A stretch of DNA of 51,254 nt, taken from Billgrantia zhangzhouensis (GTDB lineage Bacteria > Pseudomonadota > Gammaproteobacteria > Pseudomonadales > Halomonadaceae). The notes under the pieces were generated by a model. The model was not told the origin of the DNA, did not search any database, and saw only the letters and a list, made by a program, of their open reading frames with translations. How positions within the stretch are numbered: the first letter of the stretch is position 1; each line of letters begins with the position of its first letter. Made by a program: the position numbers and the translations under genes. This document shows, one piece after another, positions 8,723 through 17,060 of this stretch. The stretch covers positions 1-51,254 of the forward strand of contig NZ_JABFTT010000022.1 of the NCBI RefSeq assembly GCF_021404465.1, in the 5' to 3' direction.

Positions 8723-8751
8723 CAATGGAGTCAGGTTGGCCGGCTTTCAAG
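8723..8751 (-). promoter_or_regulatory. Sigma32 (RpoH) heat-shock promoter of clpB
   Basis: On the minus strand CTTGAAA (8751-8745), a 14-nt spacer and CTCCATTG (8730-8723) match the RpoH consensus CTTGAAA-N(11-16)-CCCCATnT with one mismatch in each variable end. It lies 73-101 bp upstream of the clpB ATG, as expected for this gene. Confidence 0.88.
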
Positions 8752-8789
8752 TCGCCAGCCAGGGAAAGGATGCGGCAGCTTGACGCAGA

Positions 8790-9545
8790 TCAGCGCAGCC
8801 AGATCACGCTGGCCATGCGCCCGGTCTTGCCGTCGTCACGGCGATGGGAGTAGAAGCGCGGCTCGCACGCCGTGCAGAAGTGCCCACCACTGATGTATGC
8901 GATGCCGAGTCGCTCGAGGCGCAGGCGGGCAAGCTTGTAGAGGTCGGCCATGTAGTGGCCCAGGCGATAGGGGCTGGGATCGAACGCCGCCGCGGCCTCC
9001 GGATGCACACCGACGAAGGCCTGCTGCACTTCCGGCCCCACCTCGAACTGGGCGTTGGAGATCGCCGGCCCCAGCCAGGCCATCAGTTCCTCCGGTGGGG
9101 TGGCCAACGCCGCCACCGTGGCTTCCAGCACGCCACCGGCCAGCCCTCGCCAGCCGGCGTGGGCCACGCCGACCCGAGTGCCCTTGCGATCGCATAGGAA
9201 TACCGGCAGGCAGTCGGCCGTCAACACCACGCAGGCATGGCCGCGATCGAAGGCCACCGAGGCATCGGCCTCGGGCACGCTGTCACTGTAGCTGGGCTGC
9301 ACCCGGGCACCATGCACCTGCCTGAGCCACAGCAGCGGCCGATCGTCTTCGAGCTCGTTGGACAGCAGCCGACGGCACAGCGCCACATGGGCGGGATTGT
9401 CCCCTACCCCATCGGACGGATTGAAGCAGGCGAACTCGCCCTGACTGGGCCCGGTCTCACGCGTCGTGACGAAGGCTCCGACGCTAGCGGGCGCCGGCCA
9501 GTCAGGCTCGATCAGGGTCGGTTGCAAGTGGGGGGCATCGCTCAT
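8790..9545 (-). CDS. pgeF: Peptidoglycan editing factor PgeF (YfiH, laccase-fold)
   Basis: A 251-aa protein of the DUF152/YfiH family, once called polyphenol oxidase. E. coli PgeF removes wrongly incorporated L-Ser from UDP-MurNAc peptides. The zinc/copper-site residues are present: H78 in QVHG, C112 in TADCLPVF and H129 in AHAGWRG. It starts 9 bp after the rluD stop, so rluD and pgeF form an operon that runs towards clpB, an order common in gammaproteobacteria. Confidence 0.92.
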   Translation of the reverse strand: MSDAPHLQPTLIEPDWPAPASVGAFVTTRETGPSQGEFACFNPSDGVGDNPAHVALCRRLLSNELEDDRPLLWLRQVHGARVQPSYSDSVPEADASVAFDRGHACVVLTADCLPVFLCDRKGTRVGVAHAGWRGLAGGVLEATVAALATPPEELMAWLGPAISNAQFEVGPEVQQAFVGVHPEAAAAFDPSPYRLGHYMADLYKLARLRLERLGIAYISGGHFCTACEPRFYSHRRDDGKTGRMASVIWLR

Positions 9546-9554
9546 CCGGGCTCC

Positions 9555-10514
9555 TCAGCGCATGGCCTCGTGGTCGTCACGCAGGTAGTCGATCAGCAGC
9601 AGCAGGTCATCGGGCAGCGCGGCACGGAACTCGACCGGCTCGCCGCTGGCGGGGTGCAGGAAGGCCAGTTTCCTGGCGTGCAGCGCTTGCCGGGGAAACT
9701 CCCGCAGCAGCGTCTTGAGTTCCTCGCTGGCCCCGGCCGGCAGCTTGAGCCGACCACCGTATACTGGATCGCCGATCAGCGGGAAGCGCCGATGGGCCAT
9801 GTGTACACGGATCTGGTGGGTGCGCCCGGTCTCGAGCCGGCAACGCACGTGAGTATGAGCGCGGAAGCGCTCGACCACGCGATAATAGGTGACCGCCGGC
9901 TTGCCGCTGACATGCACCGCCTGGCGCTTGCGATCCTTGGGATGACGACCGATGGGAGCATCCACCGTCCCGCCGGAAGTCATTACGCCGACGCAGACCG
10001 CATCGTACTCGCGCGATACCGTGCGAGCTTGGAGCTGCTCCACCAGGGCAGTCTGGGCGGCGAGCGTCTTGGCTACCACCATCAGCCCGGTGGTGTCCTT
10101 GTCCAGTCGGTGCACGATACCGGCACGCGGCACCGTGGCCAAACTCGGGCAGTGATGCAGCAGGGCATTGAGCAGGGTACCGTCGGGATTGCCTGCCGCC
10201 GGATGCACCACCAGACCGGCCGGCTTGTCGATCACCAGGATCGTATCGTCCTCGTACACGATCTCGAGCGGGATCGCCTCCGCCTCGAAGCGCACCTCCT
10301 CCTCAAGCGTGGCCGCCAACTGCAGCCACTCGCCGCCGGCCATCTTATCCTTGGGCTTGCCCGGACGACCGTCCACGGTGAGCACACCCTCCTTGATCCA
10401 CCCCTTGAGGCGCTCGCGGGAGTGCTCGGCGAAAAGTTCGGCGGCGGCCTGGTCGAGACGGCTCCCGGCCAGGGAGATGGGCACGCGCTGCTGGGCTTCC
10501 ACGGTCTGGGACAT
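9555..10514 (-). CDS. rluD: 23S rRNA pseudouridine(1911/1915/1917) synthase RluD
   Basis: It has an N-terminal S4 RNA-binding domain (residues 15-70) followed by the RluA-family catalytic domain with the HRLDKD motif at 135-140; D138 is the catalytic aspartate. It modifies helix 69 of 23S rRNA. The upstream neighbour bamD is divergent, the arrangement seen for rluD/bamD in E. coli. The start is uncertain: ATG 10514 gives 319 aa and fits the family, whereas ATG 10538 adds eight residues and has AGG directly against the codon. Confidence 0.92.
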   Translation of the reverse strand: MSQTVEAQQRVPISLAGSRLDQAAAELFAEHSRERLKGWIKEGVLTVDGRPGKPKDKMAGGEWLQLAATLEEEVRFEAEAIPLEIVYEDDTILVIDKPAGLVVHPAAGNPDGTLLNALLHHCPSLATVPRAGIVHRLDKDTTGLMVVAKTLAAQTALVEQLQARTVSREYDAVCVGVMTSGGTVDAPIGRHPKDRKRQAVHVSGKPAVTYYRVVERFRAHTHVRCRLETGRTHQIRVHMAHRRFPLIGDPVYGGRLKLPAGASEELKTLLREFPRQALHARKLAFLHPASGEPVEFRAALPDDLLLLIDYLRDDHEAMR

Positions 10515-10633
10515 AGTAAGGTTGTCGCTGAAGAGCATCCTCGGACTGCGTTTTTACCCAAGGTGCTTTATAGTGGACGGGTTATGGCCAATTCTACCAT
10601 GGCCGACACGGGTTGTTAGATACGAGGATCACG

Positions 10634-11455
10634 ATGCGCGTTTCCCCCATCGCTACACGCCTTGTCGCCCTGCTTCTGGTAACCGCTCTGGTCACCGGCT
10701 GTGCTGGCAGGTCGGCCACGGAAGAAGAAGACGAGTTCGAAGGCGTCGCCGAACAACAGCTCTACGAAGAGGCACGCAACGCGCTTGAGGGCGGACGTTA
10801 TACCACCGCCATCTCGCGTCTCGAGGCCATCGACACGCGCTATCCGTTCGGCCGCCACGCCGAACAGGCCCAGCTCGAGCTGATCTATGCCTACTACGAG
10901 ACCCAAGACTGGGAGGCCACCCGCGCCGCCGCCAGCCGTTTTATCCGCCTGCACCCCACGCACCCCCAGGCCGACTACGCGCTTTACATGCGCGGGCTGG
11001 CCTCCTGGCAAGCGGGCCGTTTCAGTCTCGAGCGCCTGCGCCTGATCGACATCTCCAAGCGCGACCTGGGTGCCTCGCGCGACGCCTACTCCGACTTCCG
11101 CGAACTGGTGTCGCGCTATCCGGACAGCGCGTACGCTCCCGACGCCGAGCAGCGCATCGTCTACCTGCGCAACGTGCTGGCACGCCACGAACTGCACGTC
11201 GCCGACTTCTATCTGCGCAAGGGCGCCTATCTGGCCGCCGTCGAGCGTGGCCGCTGGGTGATCGAGAACTATCCGGAAGCCGAAGCCACCCGCGATGCAC
11301 TGGCGGTAATGGTCGAAGGCTACCTGGGCCTCGACATGCGCGACCGTGCGCGTGAAGTGCTGCAGGTACTGATTCAGAACGATCCCGGCAACGACCGCCT
11401 GCGTGGCCGCACCTTCCAGCCACAGCACGTGCGCGCCCAATCGCTCTCCGCCTGA
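10634..11455 (+). CDS. bamD: Outer membrane assembly lipoprotein BamD
   Basis: A 273-aa lipoprotein of the BAM complex that folds beta-barrel proteins into the outer membrane. The signal peptide ends in a lipobox LVTG-C23, with C23 the lipidated residue. TPR repeats follow (LYEEARNALEGGRYTTAISRL, then YPFGRHAEQAQLELIYAYY), as in YfiO/BamD. ATG 10634 follows ACGAGGATCACG. It runs convergent with nadE, and the two share a strong terminator. Confidence 0.95.
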   Translation: MRVSPIATRLVALLLVTALVTGCAGRSATEEEDEFEGVAEQQLYEEARNALEGGRYTTAISRLEAIDTRYPFGRHAEQAQLELIYAYYETQDWEATRAAASRFIRLHPTHPQADYALYMRGLASWQAGRFSLERLRLIDISKRDLGASRDAYSDFRELVSRYPDSAYAPDAEQRIVYLRNVLARHELHVADFYLRKGAYLAAVERGRWVIENYPEAEATRDALAVMVEGYLGLDMRDRAREVLQVLIQNDPGNDRLRGRTFQPQHVRAQSLSA

Positions 11456-11476
11456 TTCATCCGTCGAGCCGAGACG

Positions 11477-11506
11477 AAGAACCCGCGAGCCTGCTCGCGG
11501 GTTCTT
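11477..11506. terminator. Bidirectional terminator between bamD and nadE
   Basis: A perfect 14-bp inverted repeat, AAGAACCCGCGAGC (11477-11490) and GCTCGCGGGTTCTT (11493-11506), sits between two convergent genes. The A/T ends of the stem provide TTCTT after the GC core on both strands, so it can stop transcription from either side. Confidence 0.88.
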
Positions 11507-11527
11507 GCGTTTGGCCTGACAGCGTCG

Positions 11528-13159
11528 TCAGTCGCCGGGCTGCCAGCCGTTGACGATGGGGTAGCGACGGTCGCGACCGAATCCTCGCGGCGTCACCCGC
11601 ACGCCGACCGGCGCCTGGCGACGCTTGTATTCGCTGCGATCGACCAGCTTGACCACCTTATAAACGTCATCGCGGTCGAAGCCCGCCTCGATGATGGCCT
11701 CGGCGCTCATGTCACCTTCGATGTAGCGAGCCAGGATGGCATCAAGCGTATCGTAGTCGGGGAGCGAGTCGGTATCCTGTTGATCGGGTGCCAACTCGGC
11801 CGAGGGTGGGCGAGTGATCACTCGTTCGGGAATCGCCGGCGACTGCTCGTTGCGCCAGCGTGCCAGACGGTAGACCCAGGTCTTGTAGACATCCTTGAGC
11901 GCGTTGAAGCCACCCACCATGTCGCCGTAGAGCGTGGCATAGCCCACCGCCATCTCACTCTTGTTGCCGGTGGTCAGCACCATCAGGCCCTTCTTGTTGG
12001 AGATCGCCATCAATAGCACGCCGCGGCAGCGCGACTGCAGGTTCTCCTCGGTGGTATCGCGCTCGGTACCGGCGAACGTCTCGGCCAGCGTTGCCATGAA
12101 AGCGTCGACCATCGGCTCGATGGGCAGCACCTCGTAATGCACGCCGAGCAGCCGTGCCTGCTCGGCGGCATCTTCCTGGGACATGTCGGCGGTATAGCGA
12201 TACGGCATCATCACTGCATGCACCCGCTGCGGCCCCAGGGCATCCACGGCGATGGCAAGCGACAGGGCCGAGTCGATACCGCCGGAGAGGCCCAGCACCA
12301 CGCCTTGGAAACCGCTCTTGTTAACGTAGTCGCGCACGCCGCTGACCAGCGCGCAGTAGAGACTCTCCTCGGGCTCCTCCATGGGCTCGATCTCGCCCTC
12401 GCGTGGCTCCCAGACGCCCGACTCCTGGACGAACTGTACCGGCATCAGCCCCGCCTGCCAGTAGGGCGCCACCACGCGCACCTGGCCGCTTGCGTCGACA
12501 CAGGCCGAGCCACCGTCGAACACCAGCTCGTCTTGGCCGCCGATAGTATTGACATAAACCAGTGGCAACGACACCTCCGCCGCACGCTGCTCCAAGAGGC
12601 GCAGGCGTTCGGCCGGCTTGTCCTGATGGTAGGGCGAGGCGTTGAGCGTGACGAGGATGTCCGCGCCGTCATCGCGGGCCGCCCGCACCGGGCCACCGTC
12701 CCAGATGTCTTCACAGATCAAGATGCCGAGCTTGGCGCCTTTGTGCTCGATCACCAGGCTCTGCTCGCCAGTGGCGAAATAACGACGCTCATCGAAGACC
12801 TGATAGTTGGGCAGCGCCTGCTTGGCGTACTCGCCGATCCATTCGCCGTTGTAGAGCAGCCCAGCCAGATTGTAGCCAAGCCCCTCACGCCGCCCGGGAT
12901 AACCGATGATCACCAACACATCGCGCGACATCTTGGCGGCCATGCGGGAACGCGCCTCGCGCAAACGGGTCTCCATGGAAGGACGCAGCAAAAGATCCTC
13001 GGGGGGGTAGCCGCTCAGGAAAAGCTCGGGGAACACCACGATGTCGGCGCCATGTTCGATGCGCGCCTCGCGGACGGCTTCGATGGCGCGTTCGGCGTTG
13101 CCGGGGATATCTCCCACCAGTGGGTCCAACTGCGCCATTACCAGCGTCAAATCTTGCAT
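11528..13159 (-). CDS. nadE: Glutamine-dependent NAD+ synthetase
   Basis: A two-domain enzyme making NAD+ from deamido-NAD+, ATP and glutamine. The N-terminal nitrilase-type glutaminase has the triad E45 (FPELF), K113 and C149 (ILICEDIW). The C-terminal ATP pyrophosphatase domain has the P-loop SGGIDS at 292-297. The 543-aa length is typical of the short bacterial fusion. ATG 13159 is chosen because MQDLTLVMAQLDPLVGD is where family homology begins; the open frame extends 27 codons further upstream without similarity. Confidence 0.95.
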   Translation of the reverse strand: MQDLTLVMAQLDPLVGDIPGNAERAIEAVREARIEHGADIVVFPELFLSGYPPEDLLLRPSMETRLREARSRMAAKMSRDVLVIIGYPGRREGLGYNLAGLLYNGEWIGEYAKQALPNYQVFDERRYFATGEQSLVIEHKGAKLGILICEDIWDGGPVRAARDDGADILVTLNASPYHQDKPAERLRLLEQRAAEVSLPLVYVNTIGGQDELVFDGGSACVDASGQVRVVAPYWQAGLMPVQFVQESGVWEPREGEIEPMEEPEESLYCALVSGVRDYVNKSGFQGVVLGLSGGIDSALSLAIAVDALGPQRVHAVMMPYRYTADMSQEDAAEQARLLGVHYEVLPIEPMVDAFMATLAETFAGTERDTTEENLQSRCRGVLLMAISNKKGLMVLTTGNKSEMAVGYATLYGDMVGGFNALKDVYKTWVYRLARWRNEQSPAIPERVITRPPSAELAPDQQDTDSLPDYDTLDAILARYIEGDMSAEAIIEAGFDRDDVYKVVKLVDRSEYKRRQAPVGVRVTPRGFGRDRRYPIVNGWQPGD

Positions 13160-13257
13160 GGGCGTAGAAATCTCTTGAGAATCCGAGGTCACCCTATTGT
13201 CCCGCAAGGGCCCCCGGCTGGCAAAGCCGCTAGCCCCCATCTGGGAGAAGGATAAGG

Positions 13258-13521
13258 ATGAACCTATTGCTCATTCGCCTGATCATCTTCGCCGTGCTGT
13301 TCTTTGCCGGCCTCCAGCTCTATCGCATGTACCGCCAATGGAAGCTCGACCGTGAGGAAGCACTGGACAGCGAGTCGCAGCAAGAGGGCGGCCAGATGGT
13401 ACGCTGCGCCTGGTGCAAGGTGCACGTACCGGAAGCCGACGCCCTGCGCGAACAGGGCGAATGGTTCTGCAGCAGCGCCCATCGCGATCGTTTCCTCCAG
13501 GAACAGCATCCCGAGGAATAA
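13258..13521 (+). CDS. PP0621 family small membrane-anchored zinc-ribbon protein
   Basis: An 87-aa protein of unknown function resembling the Pseudomonas PP0621 family. Residues 3-25 form one transmembrane helix. A soluble tail follows with two metal-binding pairs, CAWC and CSSAH, spaced like a treble-clef or TRASH-type zinc finger. ATG 13258 follows GGAGAAGGATAAGG. It is divergent from nadE. Confidence 0.8.
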   Translation: MNLLLIRLIIFAVLFFAGLQLYRMYRQWKLDREEALDSESQQEGGQMVRCAWCKVHVPEADALREQGEWFCSSAHRDRFLQEQHPEE

Positions 13522-13641
13522 AACCTCTTGGCGTGACGGCAATCGCCTACAAGCTTTATCGGCAATGGCTGATAGACGCCACTCCAGGCTCGACTAGAGT
13601 GTGTGCTTCATGATCACGAGGCACCACTCCGGGAGAGTTCC

Positions 13642-14169
13642 ATGGACGCCGCTCATGCCCTGACCGGCAATGCTTCACGCCAACGTGGCCTTACCCTCAT
13701 CGAGCTACTGGTCGTCATCGCGTTGGGTGTCGTGCTGGTAGGCTGGGCCGTGCCGGGCCTGCAGGCAATGAGTGCCCGCCAGGATGTGGCCGCCGAAGCG
13801 CATCGACTGCGGGTCGCACTCTCTCTGGGTCGCAACACGGCCATCACACGGCGCAGCGTGGTTATCGTCTGCCCTAGTCCCGACCGTCGGCGCTGCGACA
13901 TGGACGACTGGAGCGCTCCGCTGGCCATCGTACTTGGCCCGCTGACGGGCACCGATTTCGCCGAAGGAGCCCTGCTGAGAGTCATCGAAGCCGGCCGCAG
14001 AGTCAGCGTCAGCTATCGCCAGGATGGCAAGCCGGTACGTTACAGCGCCCTGGGAAGGCCAGCGGGCCACAACGGCACCTTCCGCATATGCGGACACCAG
14101 GGCCATGGCGCCCAACTGGTACTCAGCAATTTCGGTCGGCTGCGCAGCGGCGGAAGCATGAGTTGCTGA
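13642..14169 (+). CDS. GspH/FimT-family minor pseudopilin
   Basis: A 175-aa type IV pilin-like protein. The prepilin peptidase site is RQRG16|LTLIELLVVIALG, with the conserved Glu at +5, followed by a hydrophobic helix and a beta-rich globular domain with cysteines near the C-terminus, as in FimT/GspH. Minor pilins prime pilus or type II pseudopilus assembly and can bind DNA. No other pilin or secretion genes lie nearby, so its partner machine is encoded elsewhere. ATG 13642 follows GGGAGAG. Confidence 0.85.
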   Translation: MDAAHALTGNASRQRGLTLIELLVVIALGVVLVGWAVPGLQAMSARQDVAAEAHRLRVALSLGRNTAITRRSVVIVCPSPDRRRCDMDDWSAPLAIVLGPLTGTDFAEGALLRVIEAGRRVSVSYRQDGKPVRYSALGRPAGHNGTFRICGHQGHGAQLVLSNFGRLRSGGSMSC

Positions 14170-14196
14170 ATCCACCGCGTCTACGCAGGAGTGTCC

Positions 14197-14403
14197 ATGC
14201 GCCAAGCCATCGTGGGTTATCACAAGGACGATGAGGATCACTGGGTCGCCGAACTCGAGTGCGGCCACAATCAGCACATCCGCCACCAGCCGCCTTGGAT
14301 AGAGCGCCCCTGGGTCACGACGGAGGCCGGGCGCCGCTCGCGCCTCGGCCTGATGCTGAAGTGCGTGAAATGCGACCGCGGCGAGCCTCGCGACAATCCC
14401 TGA
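14197..14403 (+). CDS. DUF3565 domain-containing protein
   Basis: A 68-aa cytoplasmic protein of unknown function that matches DUF3565 by its conserved core: VAELECGHNQHIRHQPPW, then RPWV, and a terminal LKCVKCDRGEP. The two Cys pairs and His residues suggest a metal site. ATG 14197 follows AGGAG by five bases, which decides against the GTG six bases upstream. Confidence 0.85.
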   Translation: MRQAIVGYHKDDEDHWVAELECGHNQHIRHQPPWIERPWVTTEAGRRSRLGLMLKCVKCDRGEPRDNP

Positions 14404-14442
14404 ACGCCGGCCGCCGCGGAGTATGGCACGCCAGTCTTTGGC

Positions 14443-14622
14443 CTAACCCTTTGGCCCCATCAATAGCCAGATGATCAGCCCCACCAGCGGGAACAGCAGC
14501 AACACGATGATCCACAACAGCTTGGCGATCGGTCCGGCAGGACTCTTGGCCACCTTGACGATAGCCCACACCAGAATGATCAGCCAGATCAGGCCCAACA
14601 GGCCGCCCACTTCGATTCCCAT
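14443..14622 (-). CDS. Small PLDc_N (cardiolipinase N-terminal) domain membrane protein
   Basis: A 59-aa protein with two hydrophobic helices (about 7-24 and 35-54) joined by VAKSPAGPIAKLLW and ending in WLLMGPKG. This is the pattern of the phospholipase D nuclease N-terminal domain, here as a free-standing small protein. Function unknown. ATG 14622 follows AAGGAG. It is convergent with the DUF3565 gene. Confidence 0.8.
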   Translation of the reverse strand: MGIEVGGLLGLIWLIILVWAIVKVAKSPAGPIAKLLWIIVLLLFPLVGLIIWLLMGPKG

Positions 14623-14727
14623 TCGACATCTCCTTGTCCAGCAGTGTGTGCTGATTCAAGAACTAGCACGCAGCGTCATGAGTAACAATCCGAAACTGTA
14701 GCGTTATGTGAATCAAGGTAGCGCGCT

Positions 14728-17049
14728 TCATGCCATTTGCCACCATTCGGGTAACAGCTTGCGCACCTCGCGCTGCTGGAAGCGATCGTCCATCAGCACC
14801 AGCGTGCCGCGATCCTGCGGCCCCCGGATCACCCTACCGGCGGCCTGGATCACCTTGATCAGCCCGGGTATGCGATAGGCATAGGCATCGCCACAGCCGA
14901 AGCGAGCTTCCAGCCTGGCCTTCAGCGCTTCGTTGAAGGCATCGAACGGAGGCAGTCCCAGCGTCGCGATGAAAGCGCCGATCAGTCGCTCCCCGGGCAG
15001 GTCGATGCCCTCGCCGAAAGCCCCGCCCAACACCGCAAAGCCGATGCCCTGCCCCCCGGCCCGGAAGCGCGCCAGGAAAGCATCTCGCTCGGCCTCGCTC
15101 ATGCCGCGGGTCTGGCTCCAGTGCGGCAGCTCGGGATGCCGCTGCGCCAGCCGCTGCGTTACCGATTCCAGATAGGCGAAGCTGCTGAAGAAAGCGAGGT
15201 AGAGGCCGGGACGCGAACGATATTGCCCCACGAGTTCTGCCACGATGGGATCGAGCGAGACCTGGCGGTCGCGCAGGCGTGTCGAGATGTCTCTGTTGAT
15301 GCGCACTTCGAGCTGGTCGGCGTGAAAGGGCGAAGCGATCGATCGCCAGACGCAATCGCCAGGCAGCCCCAGCAGGTCGCGGTGATAGCCCGGCGGGCTC
15401 AGGGTCGCCGAGAACAGCACCGCACTGTGTGCCTGGGTGAAGCGCACCGCCAGGAAGTCCGCCGGCACCAAGTTGCGCAGGCCGAGCAGCGACCGACCAC
15501 GGCCATACCGGGTGAGATCGCATAGCGAGTGATCGCCGAAAGATTCGGCCAGGCGCATGAATGCCAAAGCCTCGAACAGCCGCTCCTGCAGGACCGGGTC
15601 GGCCCCACCCGGGTGCTCGGCCAGATAGTCGGTGATGGCTGCCGCCGCCTGCTGCAGCGCACCGAGAAATCTCCCCGGGAACTCCTTCAGCACCCGGTAA
15701 GCGGGCTGGCCCGGCCGGCCCTCGTCGGTTCCCCCCTGCTCTCGCACCAGAGCCTGCCACTGGCGCACCAGCCGGCCGAGCGGCTTGACCAGCGGCGCCG
15801 GCGCCTGACGATGCAGGCGACTGAGTGCGCACTGATCCAGTTCGGCGCTGTACATCTTGCGCGCTCGCTCCACCAGATTGTGAGCCTCGTCCACCAGCAG
15901 CGCCAGGCGCCAGCCGTTGGCCTGGGCCAACCCATGCAGCAGCGCCGAGGCGTCAAAGTAGTGGTTGACGTCGCCCACACAGACATCGCTCCAGCGCGCC
16001 ATCTCCTGGCCGAGGTAGTAAGGGCAGACTCGGTGTTCGAGCGCCACCTCGCGCAGCGCCTCGCGGTCGAGCCAGCCGCACGCTACCGCGGCCTGGCGGG
16101 CGGCCGGCAAGCGGTCGTAGAAGCCCGCAGCCAGCGGGCAGGCATCACCATGGCACGCCTTGTCGGGATGCTCACAGGCCTTGCTGCGTGCCACCAGTTC
16201 CAGCACCCGAAGCGGCAGGCGCGGTTGGGTCTCTTGACTGTCCGCACTGGCGGCGCCCAGCCGGGCCAGGGCGTCCAGCGCCAGACGCCTGCCCGGCGTC
16301 TTCATGGTCAGGAAGGCAAGCCGGTCGATGCCTTGTCGCGGCATCGCCTTGAGCGTCGGGAACAGCGTGGCCATGGTCTTGCCGATGCCGGTCGGCGCCT
16401 GCGCCAGCAGGCAGCGCCCGGTGGCAGCCGCCTTGTAGACGCTCTCGGCCAGTTCCCGCTGCCCCGGGCGAAAGGCATCGTGGGGAAAGTCCAGGCCAGC
16501 CAGGGCGGTGTCGCGCGCCTGGCGGTGCTCCGCCTCCTGCCCGGCCCAGCTCAGGAATCGCTCGCACTGGGCCTCGAAAAAGGCGCTGAGCTCGCTGGCA
16601 CTGGCCTCCTCGGTCAGCAGCGTCTCACGCTCGCTGGCGATATCCAGATAGACCAGCGCCAGGGTCAGCGACTCGAGCCCACGCTCGGCGCACAGCAGCG
16701 CCCCGTAGACCTTGACCTGGGCCCAGTGCAGGGCGCGCTGATTGTGCGCCATGCGCGACAGGTCGCCGCGATGGGTCTTGATCTCCTCGAGGCGGTTGCT
16801 CTCCGGGTCGAAGCCGTCGGCTCGGCCGCTAACCACGAGACCGCGATAGCGGCCGCTCAAGGCAATCTCGCGCTCGTAGCTCTTGCCGCGACGCCCCGTC
16901 ACCAGCGCATGGCCGGCGATGCCTTCGCGGGCGCTGGGCGAAGGCGTGAAGCGGTGGTCGAGGTCGCCCTCACGGGCGGTGAAGTCGCACAGCGCCCGCA
17001 CGGCCACCCGGTAGAGCGGCGCTTCGGCACGATGCATGGCATCACTCAT
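14728..17049 (-). CDS. Rad3/DinG-type DNA helicase fused to a RecB/Cas4-like nuclease
   Basis: A 773-aa protein. The N-terminal part has the signature of a PD-(D/E)XK nuclease: D78 in GRADGF, E89-I-K91, and the RecB motif Q111-VKV-Y115. Then follows a superfamily-2 helicase: Walker A QAPTGIGKT (217-225), four cysteines at 292, 299, 304 and 342 placed as in the XPD/DinG iron-sulfur domain, and DEAH at 387-390. A repair role, with the nuclease trimming what the helicase opens, is inferred. It starts 11 bp after the FAN1-like gene. ATG 17049 is chosen; the frame upstream is open for over 100 low-complexity residues overlapping that gene. Confidence 0.88.
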   Translation of the reverse strand: MSDAMHRAEAPLYRVAVRALCDFTAREGDLDHRFTPSPSAREGIAGHALVTGRRGKSYEREIALSGRYRGLVVSGRADGFDPESNRLEEIKTHRGDLSRMAHNQRALHWAQVKVYGALLCAERGLESLTLALVYLDIASERETLLTEEASASELSAFFEAQCERFLSWAGQEAEHRQARDTALAGLDFPHDAFRPGQRELAESVYKAAATGRCLLAQAPTGIGKTMATLFPTLKAMPRQGIDRLAFLTMKTPGRRLALDALARLGAASADSQETQPRLPLRVLELVARSKACEHPDKACHGDACPLAAGFYDRLPAARQAAVACGWLDREALREVALEHRVCPYYLGQEMARWSDVCVGDVNHYFDASALLHGLAQANGWRLALLVDEAHNLVERARKMYSAELDQCALSRLHRQAPAPLVKPLGRLVRQWQALVREQGGTDEGRPGQPAYRVLKEFPGRFLGALQQAAAAITDYLAEHPGGADPVLQERLFEALAFMRLAESFGDHSLCDLTRYGRGRSLLGLRNLVPADFLAVRFTQAHSAVLFSATLSPPGYHRDLLGLPGDCVWRSIASPFHADQLEVRINRDISTRLRDRQVSLDPIVAELVGQYRSRPGLYLAFFSSFAYLESVTQRLAQRHPELPHWSQTRGMSEAERDAFLARFRAGGQGIGFAVLGGAFGEGIDLPGERLIGAFIATLGLPPFDAFNEALKARLEARFGCGDAYAYRIPGLIKVIQAAGRVIRGPQDRGTLVLMDDRFQQREVRKLLPEWWQMA

Positions 17050-17060
17050 GGCGCCGCGTC

